Of a DNA stretch of 64,000 nucleotides, positions 1 to 7,595 are shown piece after piece. How positions within the stretch are numbered: position 1 is the first letter of the stretch; each line of letters starts with the position of its first letter. The DNA lies in the NCBI RefSeq assembly GCF_026191475.2, contig NZ_JAOSLC020000004.1, positions 1 through 64,000 on the forward strand. The letters are read 5' to 3'. Position numbers and translations under genes: made by a program. Source of the DNA: Polaribacter ponticola (GTDB taxonomy: Bacteria > Bacteroidota > Bacteroidia > Flavobacteriales > Flavobacteriaceae). The notes under the pieces were generated by a model that had not been told where the DNA came from, did no database searches, and saw only the letters and a list, made by a program, of their open reading frames with translations.

Positions 1-1
1 T

Positions 2-973
2 TTATTTCACTTTTAAGACTGAAACGTGAGCTTCATCATAAGGAATTCCTGATTTAACTATCGAAAAACATTGTTTTAATAGTTTATTGGAAACTGCGAT
101 TAATGCTAGTTTTTTACTCTTTCCTTTGTTGGTTATTCGTTCAAATATTGCTGCACAACCCTTATTATGTTTATAGGCGCTAAAAGAACATAAGAAAAGT
201 AAATTCCGTAATTTTCTATTACCAACTTTGCTTATTCTGGCTCTACCTCTTACACTGCTTCCACTTTCTCTAATTGTGGGTGTTATTCCTGCATAACTAC
301 ACAATTGTGATGACGTCTCAAACTTCTTAAAACCATCTGTAACTACTATTAAAAACAACGCTGTCTTCAAACCAATACCAGGAATACTTTGCAATAGCGT
401 CAACTGTTTTTGATGTTCTTTCTTTACTAAAGACAACAATTTATGCTCTATTCCTTTTAACTCTTTATCTAAATATTTAAGCGTTCGTTTTAGTGAACGA
501 TACACATAAGGTGATGGGATTCCTAAAACTTTTTCGCCGTGAATTTTGTTTTTTGTAGCCGTTCTTATTTTTAATTGATTATCCATCAAGCGAAACAACT
601 GCAAACATTCACTTTGAACATCTGTAAGTGCAGTATAAAAAGGTACTTCTTGGGTTAATCCATAATTACAAATCGCTTTTGCATCAGCCTTATCCGTTTT
701 TATCTTTGCTAATTTCATCTGTACAAATCGCTTGATAGACAAAGGATTTACAACTGAAACACAAATACCTTGCTTGTACAAAAACTGAGCAAACCTGTAA
801 TGATAATAACCTGTAGCCTCCATAACTACTAAACTATTTTTGGGTAGTAATTTGCGAAACTTTTTAAAGCCTAATTCATCATTCTTGAATTGTAAATGAC
901 CTTGTATACTACCATAACAATCGAAGACATTTTTACTAATGTCAATTCCAAAAATTTCACTATATTTATTCAT
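2..973 (-). CDS. IS110-family transposase (lineage B, intact copy)
   Basis: 323-residue transposase with the IS110 layout. The N-terminal RuvC-like DEDD domain shows FGIDISKNVFD, VMEATGYYH and KIKTDKADAKAI. The C-terminal Transposase_20 part shows LLQSIPGIGLKTA and then ESGSSVRGRARISK, whose serine is the expected nucleophile of this family. I chose the start at 973 (MNKYSEIFGID) because it matches the length and start of lineage A. An in-frame upstream start at 1012 would add 13 residues without family support. It is the intact version of the frameshifted gene at 7753-8725. Such enzymes insert DNA at sites chosen by an RNA encoded in the element. The upstream segment 1000-1155 is the candidate RNA. 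Confidence 0.93.
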   Translation of the reverse strand: MNKYSEIFGIDISKNVFDCYGSIQGHLQFKNDELGFKKFRKLLPKNSLVVMEATGYYHYRFAQFLYKQGICVSVVNPLSIKRFVQMKLAKIKTDKADAKAICNYGLTQEVPFYTALTDVQSECLQLFRLMDNQLKIRTATKNKIHGEKVLGIPSPYVYRSLKRTLKYLDKELKGIEHKLLSLVKKEHQKQLTLLQSIPGIGLKTALFLIVVTDGFKKFETSSQLCSYAGITPTIRESGSSVRGRARISKVGNRKLRNLLFLCSFSAYKHNKGCAAIFERITNKGKSKKLALIAVSNKLLKQCFSIVKSGIPYDEAHVSVLKVK

Positions 974-999
974 AAGAAAATGTTTTATGAAAGAATAAC

Positions 1000-1155
1000 C
1001 TACTGGAATCACAACAACTTAAAATCGAGATCTAAAGTCTCACAGAACTGAACGTAATTTTAGTAGAAAAGAGAGAGGATTATCAGTGTTGTCTGAGTCT
1101 AAACTCAACCGTATATAGTAACCTTAATTCTCTCTTTTATTCTTTCTGATTAAGT
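1000..1155 (-). ncRNA. predicted bridge RNA of IS110 lineage B copy 1
   Basis: Non-coding segment upstream of the transposase. A 10-bp stem (1067-1076 with 1129-1138) encloses a loop with an inner hairpin TGAGT/ACTCA (1094-1098, 1103-1107). On either side of that hairpin are CCGTATATAG (1109-1118), matching the right flank CCGTATAAAA at 1184, and a GTTGT motif matching the GTTG of the attC core. Towards the transposase a second hairpin GAGA/TCTC (1027-1030, 1038-1041) is flanked by ACTTAA and by AGAACTGA (1044-1051). AGAACTGA is also the left end of lineage B, seen at 7613-7620. Two loops with split guides are the known bridge-RNA layout. The boundaries are approximate and expression is not shown. 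Confidence 0.6.
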
Positions 1156-1183
1156 ATCAAATTTATTAAAAGACAAACTTAAG

Positions 1184-1308
1184 CCGTATAAAATTAATTG
1201 CTAGTAAAAGCTCACTTGGGAAATTCCTTCGGAATTTCGCCGTTCGTGATTAATCTAGTAAATTAGTTACTTAAAACACGCAACTAATCTTATACAACAA
1301 CGTTGCCA
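1184..1308 (+). repeat. attC-like site 1 (3' part; interrupted by IS110-B)
   Basis: Palindromic repeat running from CCGTATAAAATTAATTGC to ACGCAACTAATCTTATAC and ending in the core GTTGCCA (1302-1308). The arms pair imperfectly, and an inner hairpin (AAATTCC/GGAATTT) occupies the middle. The same structure recurs at 3272, 6515, 8936, 12614 and 14653. GTTGCCA is the start of the next cassette and is complementary to that cassette's end TGGCAAC at 3272-3278, as in integron cassettes. Confidence 0.65.
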
Positions 1309-1389
1309 ACAATACGAAAAACCCGCGAAACTGTTTTTAGGATTTTAAATTTAACTGTAAAAAAATTACGGCTATGTAATATATTATAT

Positions 1390-1397
1390 TATATTTG
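1390..1397 (+). promoter_or_regulatory. Bacteroidota -7 box for the ATPase/TOPRIM-like cassette
   Basis: TATATTTG fits the Bacteroidota consensus TAnnTTTG and lies 18 bases before the GTG start at 1415. The cassette therefore seems to carry its own promoter just inside its 5' end. I found no clear -33 TTTG. Confidence 0.45.
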
Positions 1398-1414
1398 GCA
1401 AAAAATAAGTAATT

Positions 1415-2520
1415 GTGATAACAAAATTTTCAGTAACAAATTTCAAAGGTTTTAACGAAGAATTCGTCTTAAATTTAAATGACACAAACGGTTATAACTT
1501 TAATGTTGATAGTGTAAAAAATGGCGTAGTTAATAACGCTATTGTTTATGGTAAAAATGGTGTTGGTAAATCAAATTTAGGTTTAGCTATTTTTGATATA
1601 ATAAGTCATTTAACAGATAAAGAGACAAATGAATCTTTATATGAAAATTATGTAAACGCTAATAATAAATCGGAAGAGGTAAAATTTCATTATGAATTTT
1701 TATTTAACTCTAAAAAAGTTGTTTACGAATATGTCAAAACTGATTTTCAATCAATTAAATCAGAGAAATTATTAATTGATGAAAAAACTTTCGTATGCAT
1801 TGATAAAAGCAACAACGAACTAGTAATTAATTTTAAAGGAGCCGAAAATCTTAAAACAAATATTCCAGAAAAATTATCTCTTTTAAAATATATAAAAAAC
1901 AATACTATTTTAGATAATAATCCAGACAATGATGCTTTTCATGAGTTTTTCAATTTTGTTGAAAAGATGTTGTTTTTCAGGTCTTTAGAAGACCGTATAT
2001 ACCTAGGATTACAAGTAGGAACAAAATCAATATCTCAAGATATAATTGATAGAGATAATGTTTCTGACTTAGAAGAGTTTTTAAATACTGCTGGTATAGA
2101 ATGTAAACTATCAGTAATAAAAGAATCTGAAAAAAAGTTCTTGCCTTTGATTTTGGAAATAAAAAAATTGAATTATTTAGAATCGCTTCACAAGGTACTA
2201 GGGCACTTGTTCTTTTTTATTACTGGCTTCAAAGAATAAAGGAAAATTCAAAAGTTTCTTTTTTATTCATTGATGAATTTGATGCTTTTTATCATCATGA
2301 ACTTTCAGGTCTAATTGTTGAAAAATTAAAAGAAACTGGTGTCCAATTTATTTTAACCACTCATAACACTTCAATTATGACAAATGATTTATTAAGACCT
2401 GATTGTTATTTTATAATGGATAACAAACACATAAAATCTTTTTCAAAATCAAATAAAAAGGAGCTAAGAGAAGCTCATAATATTGAAAAAATGTATAAAG
2501 CAGGTTTATTCAATGTCTAA
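1415..2520 (+). CDS. AAA/ABC-type ATPase of a defence pair (frameshifted)
   Basis: About 368 residues when reconstructed across a one-base loss near 2184. The first frame runs 1415-2239 and the second resumes with SQGTRALVLFYYW and ends at 2520. It has a Walker A (YGKNGVGKSN, residues about 45-54), a signature-like SQGTRAL, a Walker B (FLFIDEFDAFYHHE) and a switch histidine (ILTTHNTSIM). This is the AAA_15/AAA_21 OLD-like ATPase fold found in RloA, AriA and similar phage-defence proteins. The GTG start is dictated by the absence of a nearby ATG. Its end overlaps the next gene by 8 bases, so the two are translationally coupled. It lies in cassette 1. The exact defence family cannot be fixed from sequence alone, and the frameshift may be a sequencing error. 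Confidence 0.75.
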
Positions 2521-3262
2521 AAAATTATTTATTTTTGAGGGTCAAAATACCGAAATTAATATAACAAAGAATCTTTCAGATAAATTCTCTGAATCATTTA
2601 CTGATATTTTCACAAGTAATGATGTTAAGTGTGCTTATTGCACTACAATTTATGATTTATATAAAAAAATTTCTGAAGATGAATATTTAGACATATTCAT
2701 GCTTTTAAAAGAAAAAGAATTCAACAAAGAAACACTTAAAGATTATAATAGTTCAGATTTTTCTGAAATATATTTGTTTTTTGACTATGATGGACATGCT
2801 CCAATTGCTAATGATAATAAACTATTAGAAGTTTTAGGATTATTTAATGAAGAAACAGAACATGGAAAAATATTCATTAGTTATCCAATGGTTGAGGCTT
2901 TAAAACATTTTTCAAGTACAATTGATTTTAAAAATCTCAAAGTTAAGGCTAAAGAAAACATTAATTACAAAAAAATTACAAATCTAAATTGTGATAATAA
3001 ATATCGAGATTTTAACCAATATAATAAAACTATTTGGTTAGAACTTATAGAAGTACATTTGAAAAAATTGAATTTCATAATGAATAATGATTTTTCTATA
3101 CCAAAGAACAATGTTTCCCAAAAAGATATTTTTCTTAAACAATTAGAAAAACATATCAATATTGATTCATCAATTGCTGTTTTAAGTGCTTTTCCTCTAT
3201 TTTTATTTGATTACTATGGACTTCAAACTATTAAAGACTTAATTGAATCTAGAGACTTTTGA
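2513..3262 (+). CDS. TOPRIM/RloB-like partner of the ATPase
   Basis: 249-residue protein starting at ATG 2513 (MSKKLFIFEGQNTE). A TTG ten codons earlier is less likely because the ATG overlaps the ATPase stop. It has an early acidic motif (FEGQNTE) and a later FFDYDGH with paired aspartates, followed by a conserved-looking ISYPMVEALKHF. These match the arrangement of a TOPRIM-like fold, as in RloB, DUF4435/AriB or OLD-type nucleases that pair with AAA_15 ATPases. The N-terminal Glu and DxD motif are what I see; assignment to TOPRIM is inference. Likely role: effector nuclease or RNase of an anti-phage pair. Confidence 0.55.
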   Translation: MSKKLFIFEGQNTEINITKNLSDKFSESFTDIFTSNDVKCAYCTTIYDLYKKISEDEYLDIFMLLKEKEFNKETLKDYNSSDFSEIYLFFDYDGHAPIANDNKLLEVLGLFNEETEHGKIFISYPMVEALKHFSSTIDFKNLKVKAKENINYKKITNLNCDNKYRDFNQYNKTIWLELIEVHLKKLNFIMNNDFSIPKNNVSQKDIFLKQLEKHINIDSSIAVLSAFPLFLFDYYGLQTIKDLIESRDF

Positions 3263-3271
3263 AAGTACTGT

Positions 3272-3391
3272 TGGCAACACCGTATATAATTTATTGCTTG
3301 GTTCTAGCCTACTTACGAAAATCCCCTCGAATTTTCTATTCGGTTTTTATTTGCTAACTTTAGTTTTTAAACCACGCAACAAACCATATAC
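3272..3391 (+). repeat. attC-like site 2 (5' part; interrupted by IS110-C)
   Basis: The best-preserved 5' arm in the window: core TGGCAAC (3272-3278), then ACCGTATATAATTTATTGC, a middle hairpin region, and the 3' arm GCAACAAACCATATACG. The 5' and 3' arms pair imperfectly over about 20 bases. The 3' core GTTGCCA is displaced to 4625-4631 by the lineage C element, which is inserted in the 3' arm. Confidence 0.65.
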
Positions 3392-3431
3392 GTATTCCAA
3401 GATCAAATCCTAATAAAATTTAGTTTTTATT

Positions 3432-4424
3432 TTAAGCAGCATAATTTTGAAGAACAACATACGGTGTTCCTCTTTTAACTACTGCAAAAGCTCTCGCTAT
3501 TAGTTTGTTTCTAACATTATTTATTGCTAACATTTTATCTTTTCCTTCTGCTAACTTTTTTTGATAATACAATTTTAGTTCGCTATCATGTTGTATTGCA
3601 GAAACACTTGCCATACTTAGTAAACTTTTCATCTTTCTATCTCCTAAATAATGACATTGTTTTCGTCTATGAATACTTGTACCAGAGCGATGCTCAAAAG
3701 GTGCAGTTCCACAATAACTGGAGAAAGCACGCCAACTTTTAAAACGTGTAAAGTTACCTGTATGATAAATTAATTGACAAGCAACCACAAGACCAATCCC
3801 TTTCATACTTTTTAATAATTCGTAGTTTTTACTCATAGAAATATCATCAAAAATTATTTCTTCAATTCTAATTTCTATTGCCTTTACTTGCTTAGATAAA
3901 TAGTCAATACTTCGCTTTAAACTGATACAACCTAAATCTGTTGTAGAGCTTGTTAAAAGCTCTTTCATCTCTTTTAAAGTACCTTTTAAACCCGCGTTAT
4001 TTCTAACTAACTGATCTCTTAAAGCTAACAATCTACCTAACTCTAAATGAGAGCTACTTTTAACAGTACTTGGAGTTAACTCTTCTCTGTAAAGCCAACC
4101 ATATCTTGCTATTACTTGAGCATCTAGTTTATCTGTTTTCTCTTTTACAATCCCTGAAGAACGCTTAATTTTTAACGGACTTTCCTCAACATAAACTACT
4201 TTCTTACTATGCAAATAAAGCGCAAGTTTTAAGGAATAATAACCTGTATTCTCAAAACAATAAAAAACAGCACTTTCTTTTGTTGCTTGTAAAACCCATT
4301 TTAAGAGGCTTTTGTAACCAACTAAATCGTTCTTAAACTCTTTATGAACTTGGGCATGATAACAATAAGCATCAATCGTCTTTTTTGATACATCAATTCC
4401 TACTACTTCTCTGTAATTTTTCAT
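3432..4424 (-). CDS. IS110-family transposase (lineage C)
   Basis: 330 residues, intact. The N-terminal DEDD domain has VVGIDVSKKTIDAY, CFENTGYYS and KEKTDKLDAQVIARYG. The C-terminal Transposase_20 domain has LKSMKGIGLVVACQL and FEHRSGTSIHRRK with the candidate nucleophilic serine. It is only distantly similar to the lineage A and B enzymes, so three independent IS110 lineages have reached this array. ATG at 4424 is the natural start, just after the N-terminal strand of the RuvC-like fold begins. Confidence 0.92.
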   Translation of the reverse strand: MKNYREVVGIDVSKKTIDAYCYHAQVHKEFKNDLVGYKSLLKWVLQATKESAVFYCFENTGYYSLKLALYLHSKKVVYVEESPLKIKRSSGIVKEKTDKLDAQVIARYGWLYREELTPSTVKSSSHLELGRLLALRDQLVRNNAGLKGTLKEMKELLTSSTTDLGCISLKRSIDYLSKQVKAIEIRIEEIIFDDISMSKNYELLKSMKGIGLVVACQLIYHTGNFTRFKSWRAFSSYCGTAPFEHRSGTSIHRRKQCHYLGDRKMKSLLSMASVSAIQHDSELKLYYQKKLAEGKDKMLAINNVRNKLIARAFAVVKRGTPYVVLQNYAA

Positions 4425-4449
4425 ATTTTTACAATTAGAGTGAATAAAT

Positions 4450-4600
4450 ATGTTGCAAAAACTACTTCCTTTATCGGGATTTTTTAAACCTGGTATTCCA
4501 AATGGTTCTTTGCAACTTTATAACAACAGAGGACTCGTACGTGTAAGGGAACTACAATTCTAAAACACGTTATAGTTCTCCTCTGTTATTACATAAAGAT
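4450..4600 (-). ncRNA. predicted bridge RNA of IS110 lineage C
   Basis: Stem AACAGAGGA (4525-4533) pairs with TCCTCTGTT (4579-4587). The loop holds AACACGTT (4564-4571), identical to the right flank at 4620-4627. It also holds CGTACGTGTAAGG, which resembles the inverted left flank CGTATATGG. Nearer the transposase GTATTCCAA (4493-4501) is identical to the element's own left end (3392-3400), and AAACTA resembles its right end. These matches to both target and donor are what a bridge RNA needs. The limits are approximate. Confidence 0.55.
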
Positions 4601-4646
4601 ATTTATTACAAACTAAAGAAACACGTTGCCATTAATACGAAAAAAC

Positions 4647-4677
4647 TTTGTGGATTGAATAATTTGTACTAACTTTG
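4647..4677 (+). promoter_or_regulatory. promoter of the mazEF cassette
   Basis: TTTG (4647-4650), a 19-base spacer and TAACTTTG (4670-4677) match the Bacteroidota -33/-7 consensus. It lies 18 bases upstream of the mazE start and only 16 bases inside the cassette end, so the cassette supplies its own expression. Confidence 0.65.
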
Positions 4678-4695
4678 TAATTACAAATGTAAATT

Positions 4696-4941
4696 ATGGA
4701 AACAGCAATTATAAAAATCGGAAATTCTAAAGGTCTACGTTTAAGCAAGACTGTTTTGGAAAAGTATAATATTAAAGACAAAGTCGAAATGATTTTGGAA
4801 AAAGGACAAATAATCCTAAAACCAATTAGTAGTCCGAGAAAAAACTGGGGAAAAGCATTTGAAGAGATGCGTGAAAATAATGACGACCGATTATTATTCA
4901 ATGATGTTTTTGAGGACGAAAATTTTGAGGAATGGAATTAG
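4696..4941 (+). CDS. mazE: MazE-type antitoxin (AbrB/SpoVT fold)
   Basis: 81 residues. The N-terminal swapped-hairpin AbrB-type DNA-binding domain is seen in AIIKIGNSKGLRLSKTVLEKY and the following VEMILEKGQIILKPI. The acidic C-terminal tail (residues about 60-81) is suited to wrap and inhibit MazF. The stop overlaps the toxin start by 10 bases, giving coupled translation. MazE normally represses its own operon together with MazF. The strong promoter just upstream (4647-4677) would be the regulated site. Part of cassette 2 in the attC-like array. Confidence 0.9.
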   Translation: METAIIKIGNSKGLRLSKTVLEKYNIKDKVEMILEKGQIILKPISSPRKNWGKAFEEMRENNDDRLLFNDVFEDENFEEWN

Positions 4942-5255
4942 AGCAATATTCAATCGTACTCGTAAATCTTGACCCAACAATTGGTAGTGAAATTAAAAAA
5001 ACAAGACCTTGTGTGATTGTTTCACCTAACGAGATAAATAAGTTTTTAAGAACAATCGTAGTTGCGCCAATGACGACTAACTTAAAAAATTATCCGACCA
5101 GAATTAAAGTAAAACATAACGGAAAGAAAGGAATGATTGCAATTGACCAAATCCGGACAATTGACAAATCTCGAATATTAAAAACGTTTGACCAATTATC
5201 GAAATCTGAAATACAGAAATGTAAAGATGTTATCAGAGAAACTTTTGTCGATTAA
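4932..5255 (+). CDS. mazF: MazF/PemK-type endoribonuclease toxin
   Basis: 107 residues, the usual size for MazF. Family features are SIVLVNLDPTIGSEIKKTRPCVIVS with the catalytic arginine in the KTRP motif, TIVVAPMTTNLKNYPTR with the conserved threonine, and GMIAIDQIRTIDKSRI. MazF toxins are sequence-specific mRNA interferases neutralised by MazE. The start ATG lies inside the end of mazE. About 36 bases after the stop comes the cassette end TAATGGCAAC, complementary to its beginning GTTGCCATTA. Confidence 0.92.
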   Translation: MELEQYSIVLVNLDPTIGSEIKKTRPCVIVSPNEINKFLRTIVVAPMTTNLKNYPTRIKVKHNGKKGMIAIDQIRTIDKSRILKTFDQLSKSEIQKCKDVIRETFVD

Positions 5256-5330
5256 AACTGAATTTTGAACAAAAAAATGAAAAGTACTAATGGCAACAAA
5301 GTACTGTGGTAAAAAACAAGTAAAAACTCA

Positions 5331-6302
5331 TTAATTTTGCACTAAAGTACTTTTATAGTTGTTATCATATATTAATCCTGATTTTGCAATTGCAAAAGCC
5401 TGTTTTAGTAACTTATTACATACTGCTATTAATGCTAGTTTTTTACTCTTCCCTTTGGCAACAATTCGATCATAAAGTGCCTTACAAGCTTTGTTATATT
5501 TACAAGCATTAAAACTGCACATAAATAATAAATTTCGCAGCTTTTGGTTGCCTATTTTACTAATTCTCGGACGTCCTTTTACGCTACTTCCACTTTGCCT
5601 AATAATGGGAGTTAAGCCTGCATAACTACACAACTCTTTTGCACTTGTAAATCTCTCAAATCCATCTGTTAAAACAACTAACATTAGAGCTGTCTTATCT
5701 CCTATTCCTGGTATACTTTTTAAGCTAATTAAAACTTCTTGATGCTCTTGTTTTACTAAAATTAATAATTTATCCTCTAAACTTTTCATCTGTTTTTCAA
5801 GATATTTTAAACTTTGTTTTAAAGAACTTACAACTGCTTTACTTGGTGTACCTAAAACCAATTCGCCATGAATCTTGTTTTTTAGCATTGTGCTCTGTTT
5901 TGTATAGGTAGAAAGGAGTCTAGTCATTTGTAAACATTCTAATTGATGCTTTGAATTACCTTTCCATAATTTTAATTCTACTTGTTTTGCATACTCACAA
6001 ATTAATCTCGAATCACTCTTATCTGTCTTAATCTTTGACAATTTCATCTGAATAAATCTTTTTACAGATAATGGATTTTCTACTGATAATTGAAAACCAG
6101 ATTCTTGTAAATAATAAGCCAATTGATAATGATAATAGCCCGTGGCTTCCATTACACAATGACTATCAGAACCTAAGAGTTTTACAAGCTTTTTAAAACC
6201 TGTAATACTGTTTTTAAATTGGTAATAATTACCTCCTGAATCTGTAACATCAAAAACTAAATGACTGACGTCAATCCCAAAATATTTTGTGTCTTTAATC
6301 AT
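5331..6302 (-). CDS. IS110-family transposase (lineage A, copy 1)
   Basis: 323 residues, intact. The DEDD domain shows YFGIDVSHLVFDV, VMEATGYYHYQ and KIKTDKSDSRLI. The C-terminal region shows LKSIPGIGDKTALM and RQSGSSVKGRPRISK with the serine nucleophile motif. It is almost identical to 11429-12400 (a few residue changes) and to the frameshifted 13467-14439, so spread within the array was recent. It is related to lineage B at moderate identity. ATG 6302 is used because the same start is conserved in all three copies. Confidence 0.94.
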   Translation of the reverse strand: MIKDTKYFGIDVSHLVFDVTDSGGNYYQFKNSITGFKKLVKLLGSDSHCVMEATGYYHYQLAYYLQESGFQLSVENPLSVKRFIQMKLSKIKTDKSDSRLICEYAKQVELKLWKGNSKHQLECLQMTRLLSTYTKQSTMLKNKIHGELVLGTPSKAVVSSLKQSLKYLEKQMKSLEDKLLILVKQEHQEVLISLKSIPGIGDKTALMLVVLTDGFERFTSAKELCSYAGLTPIIRQSGSSVKGRPRISKIGNQKLRNLLFMCSFNACKYNKACKALYDRIVAKGKSKKLALIAVCNKLLKQAFAIAKSGLIYDNNYKSTLVQN

Positions 6303-6329
6303 AAGAAAGTGTTTTGTGAAAGGACAATC

Positions 6330-6485
6330 TACGCGAGTTTCAACGACTTAAAATCGAGGTCTAAATAGCCTCATAGAACTGTACGAAATCTGTGTAGAAA
6401 AGAGAGGGGATTTTCAATGTTGACGAAGTCTTGGCTTCTGCGTGTATAATAACCTTATTCCTCTCTTTTGTGCTTTCTGTTTATA
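6330..6485 (-). ncRNA. predicted bridge RNA of IS110 lineage A copy 1
   Basis: Stem AAAAGAGAGG (6398-6407) pairs with CCTCTCTTTT (6460-6469). The 52-base loop has an inner hairpin GAAG/CTTC (6425-6428, 6435-6438) between a GTTGAC motif and CGTGTATAAT (6441-6450). The latter is identical over 10 bases to the target flank at 6516-6525. A second hairpin GAGG/CCTC (6356-6359, 6369-6372) lies between CTTAA (as at the element's right end, 6509) and AGAACTGT (6375-6382; left end AGTACTGT at 5300). The order target loop, then donor loop, then transposase is that of IS621-type bridge RNAs. Confidence 0.62.
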
Positions 6486-6514
6486 AATCTAATTTAATGT
6501 TTTACAAACTTAAG

Positions 6515-6639
6515 ACGTGTATAATTCATTGCTAGTTATAGCCTACTTACGAAAGTCCTCGCGGACTTTCTATCTGTGATTTATTTGCTAACTTTAGTGC
6601 TTAAACCACGCAACGAAATCATACACAAAACCGTTGGGT
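6515..6639 (+). repeat. attC-like site 3 (3' part; interrupted by IS110-A)
   Basis: Palindrome from ACGTGTATAATTCATTGC to ACGCAACGAAATCATACAC, ending in GTTGGGT (6633-6639), which fits the classical GTTRRRY core. The inner hairpin is GAAAGTCCTCGCGGACTTTC. The 5' core TGGCAAC (5291-5297) is displaced by the lineage A element. Without the element the site would be about 132 bp, within the known attC size range. Confidence 0.68.
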
Positions 6640-6673
6640 GTAATTAAAAAATCGAGATAAACTTGGTGTTTTT

Positions 6674-6693
6674 ACCAAAAATTGGTAACTTTG
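6674..6693 (+). promoter_or_regulatory. parDE promoter and possible operator
   Basis: TAACTTTG (6686-6693) is a Bacteroidota -7 box 17 bases before the parD start. The palindrome ACCAAAAATTGGT (6674-6686) abuts it and is a plausible binding site for the ParD ribbon-helix-helix repressor. Confidence 0.5.
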
Positions 6694-6709
6694 AGTAAAT
6701 TTATATAAA

Positions 6710-6958
6710 ATGAAAAATACATCAATATCACTCGGGAATTATTTTGACCAATTTGTGAGTTCACAAGTTACTGTTGGAAGATATAAAAATGTAAGTGAGG
6801 TAATTCGTGCAGGACTTCGACTTTTAGAAAATGAAGAAAGTAAAGTAATTGCTTTAAGAAATGCAATACAAGAAGGTTTAAACAGTCCAATAGTTGAAAA
6901 CTTTGACTTCGAAGAAAATCTAAGAAAATTAAAAGCCGAAAAAAGAAAGAATGGCTAA
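6710..6958 (+). CDS. parD: ParD-type antitoxin (ribbon-helix-helix)
   Basis: 82 residues. The N-terminal ribbon-helix-helix domain (NTSISLGNYFDQFV, then YKNVSEVIRAGLRLLE) is typical of ParD/CopG-family antitoxins. The charged C-terminal part (residues about 45-82) should bind the toxin. The stop overlaps the ParE start by 8 bases. It likely represses its own promoter. Part of cassette 3, which runs from GTTGGGTGTA (6633) to TACACCCAAC (7256-7265). Confidence 0.9.
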   Translation: MKNTSISLGNYFDQFVSSQVTVGRYKNVSEVIRAGLRLLENEESKVIALRNAIQEGLNSPIVENFDFEENLRKLKAEKRKNG

Positions 6959-7250
6959 AGTTAATATAAGACAAAAAGCCAATGATGACTTAAATGACAT
7001 TTGGAGTTATACTTTTGAAAATTGGTCTGAAAATCAAGCTGACAAATATTATATGATGCTCAAACTATCTTGTGAAAATATCGGAGAAAATCCAGAAATT
7101 GGGAAAGTATATAACGGAATAAGTAAAAATTTACTCGGGCTTAAATCGGGAAAACACATAATATTTTATTACTCAATTTCTGTAAATGAAATTGAAGTTG
7201 TTAGAATATTACACGAAAGAATGGATTTGAAAAATAAATTGACGGAATAA
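6951..7250 (+). CDS. parE: ParE/RelE-family toxin, first copy
   Basis: 99 residues with the ParE signature: KANDDLNDIWSYTFENW near the N-terminus, then NPEIGKVYNGISKNLLGLKSGKHIIFYY and a closing VVRILHERMDL. ParE toxins usually poison DNA gyrase, and the fold is shared with RelE. The start lies inside the parD 3' end. An identical second copy follows at 7296. Only this first copy is translationally coupled to a complete parD. Confidence 0.92.
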   Translation: MAKVNIRQKANDDLNDIWSYTFENWSENQADKYYMMLKLSCENIGENPEIGKVYNGISKNLLGLKSGKHIIFYYSISVNEIEVVRILHERMDLKNKLTE

Positions 7251-7295
7251 AAAACTACACCCAACAAAGAAAATTAAAAGCCGAAAAAAGAAAGA

Positions 7296-7595
7296 ATGGC
7301 TAAAGTTAATATAAGACAAAAAGCCAATGATGACTTAAATGACATTTGGAGTTATACTTTTGAAAATTGGTCTGAAAATCAAGCTGACAAATATTATATG
7401 ATGCTCAAACTATCTTGTGAAAATATCGGAGAAAATCCAGAAATTGGGAAAGTATATAACGGAATAAGTAAAAATTTACTCGGGCTTAAATCGGGAAAAC
7501 ACATAATATTTTATTACTCAATTTCTGTAAATGAAATTGAAGTTGTTAGAATATTACACGAAAGAATGGATTTGAAAAATAAATTGACGGAATAA
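7296..7595 (+). CDS. parE: ParE-family toxin, duplicated copy
   Basis: Residue-for-residue copy of the toxin at 6951-7250, produced by the 345-bp tandem duplication. It is preceded only by the last dozen codons of parD, so it has no antitoxin gene of its own, but the duplicated DNA retains the same ribosome-binding context. If translated it would raise the toxin dose relative to ParD. An assembly-level duplication is an alternative explanation. Confidence 0.88.
   Translation: MAKVNIRQKANDDLNDIWSYTFENWSENQADKYYMMLKLSCENIGENPEIGKVYNGISKNLLGLKSGKHIIFYYSISVNEIEVVRILHERMDLKNKLTE

Larger units (their letters stand above)
1..1183 (-). mobile_element. IS110-family element, lineage B copy 1 (left part cut by window)
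   Basis: The transposase plus about 210 bp of upstream non-coding DNA are identical or nearly so to the second copy at 7611-8935. The inner end reads CTTAAG just before the attC-like sequence beginning CCGTATA at 1184. The transposase-distal end lies outside the window. In copy 2 that distal end adds about 140 bp, giving a full element of about 1.3 kb. The element is inserted in the 5' arm of an attC-like palindrome. Confidence 0.85.
3392..4619 (-). mobile_element. IS110-family element, lineage C
   Basis: Element of about 1.23 kb between the 3' arm of attC-like site 2 (ending ATACG near 3392) and its displaced end ACACGTTGCCA (4621-4631). It contains one transposase and an upstream non-coding RNA candidate. 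It differs strongly from lineages A and B and is inserted in the opposite arm of the palindrome. The boundaries are estimated within a few bases. Confidence 0.75.
5298..6514 (-). mobile_element. IS110-family element, lineage A copy 1
   Basis: A 1.2-kb element starting AAAGTACTGTGG directly after the cassette end TGGCAAC and finishing CTTAAG before the attC arm ACGTGTATAATT. The other two lineage A copies have the same ends and the same length of about 1218 bp, which fixes the boundaries to within two bases. No terminal inverted repeats or evident long target duplication are seen, as usual for IS110. Confidence 0.85.

Noticed and set aside
1184..1308. The palindromes as Rho-independent terminators or ordinary intergenic repeats
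   Set aside because: They lack T-tracts after the stem, are about 130 bp with imperfect long arms, and their ends are tied to cassette-specific complementary cores, which terminators or REP elements would not show.
1747..1929. Minus-strand frame inside the ATPase gene
   Set aside because: Lies within the plus-strand coding region, low-complexity hydrophobic translation, no start context or family likeness; an antisense shadow.
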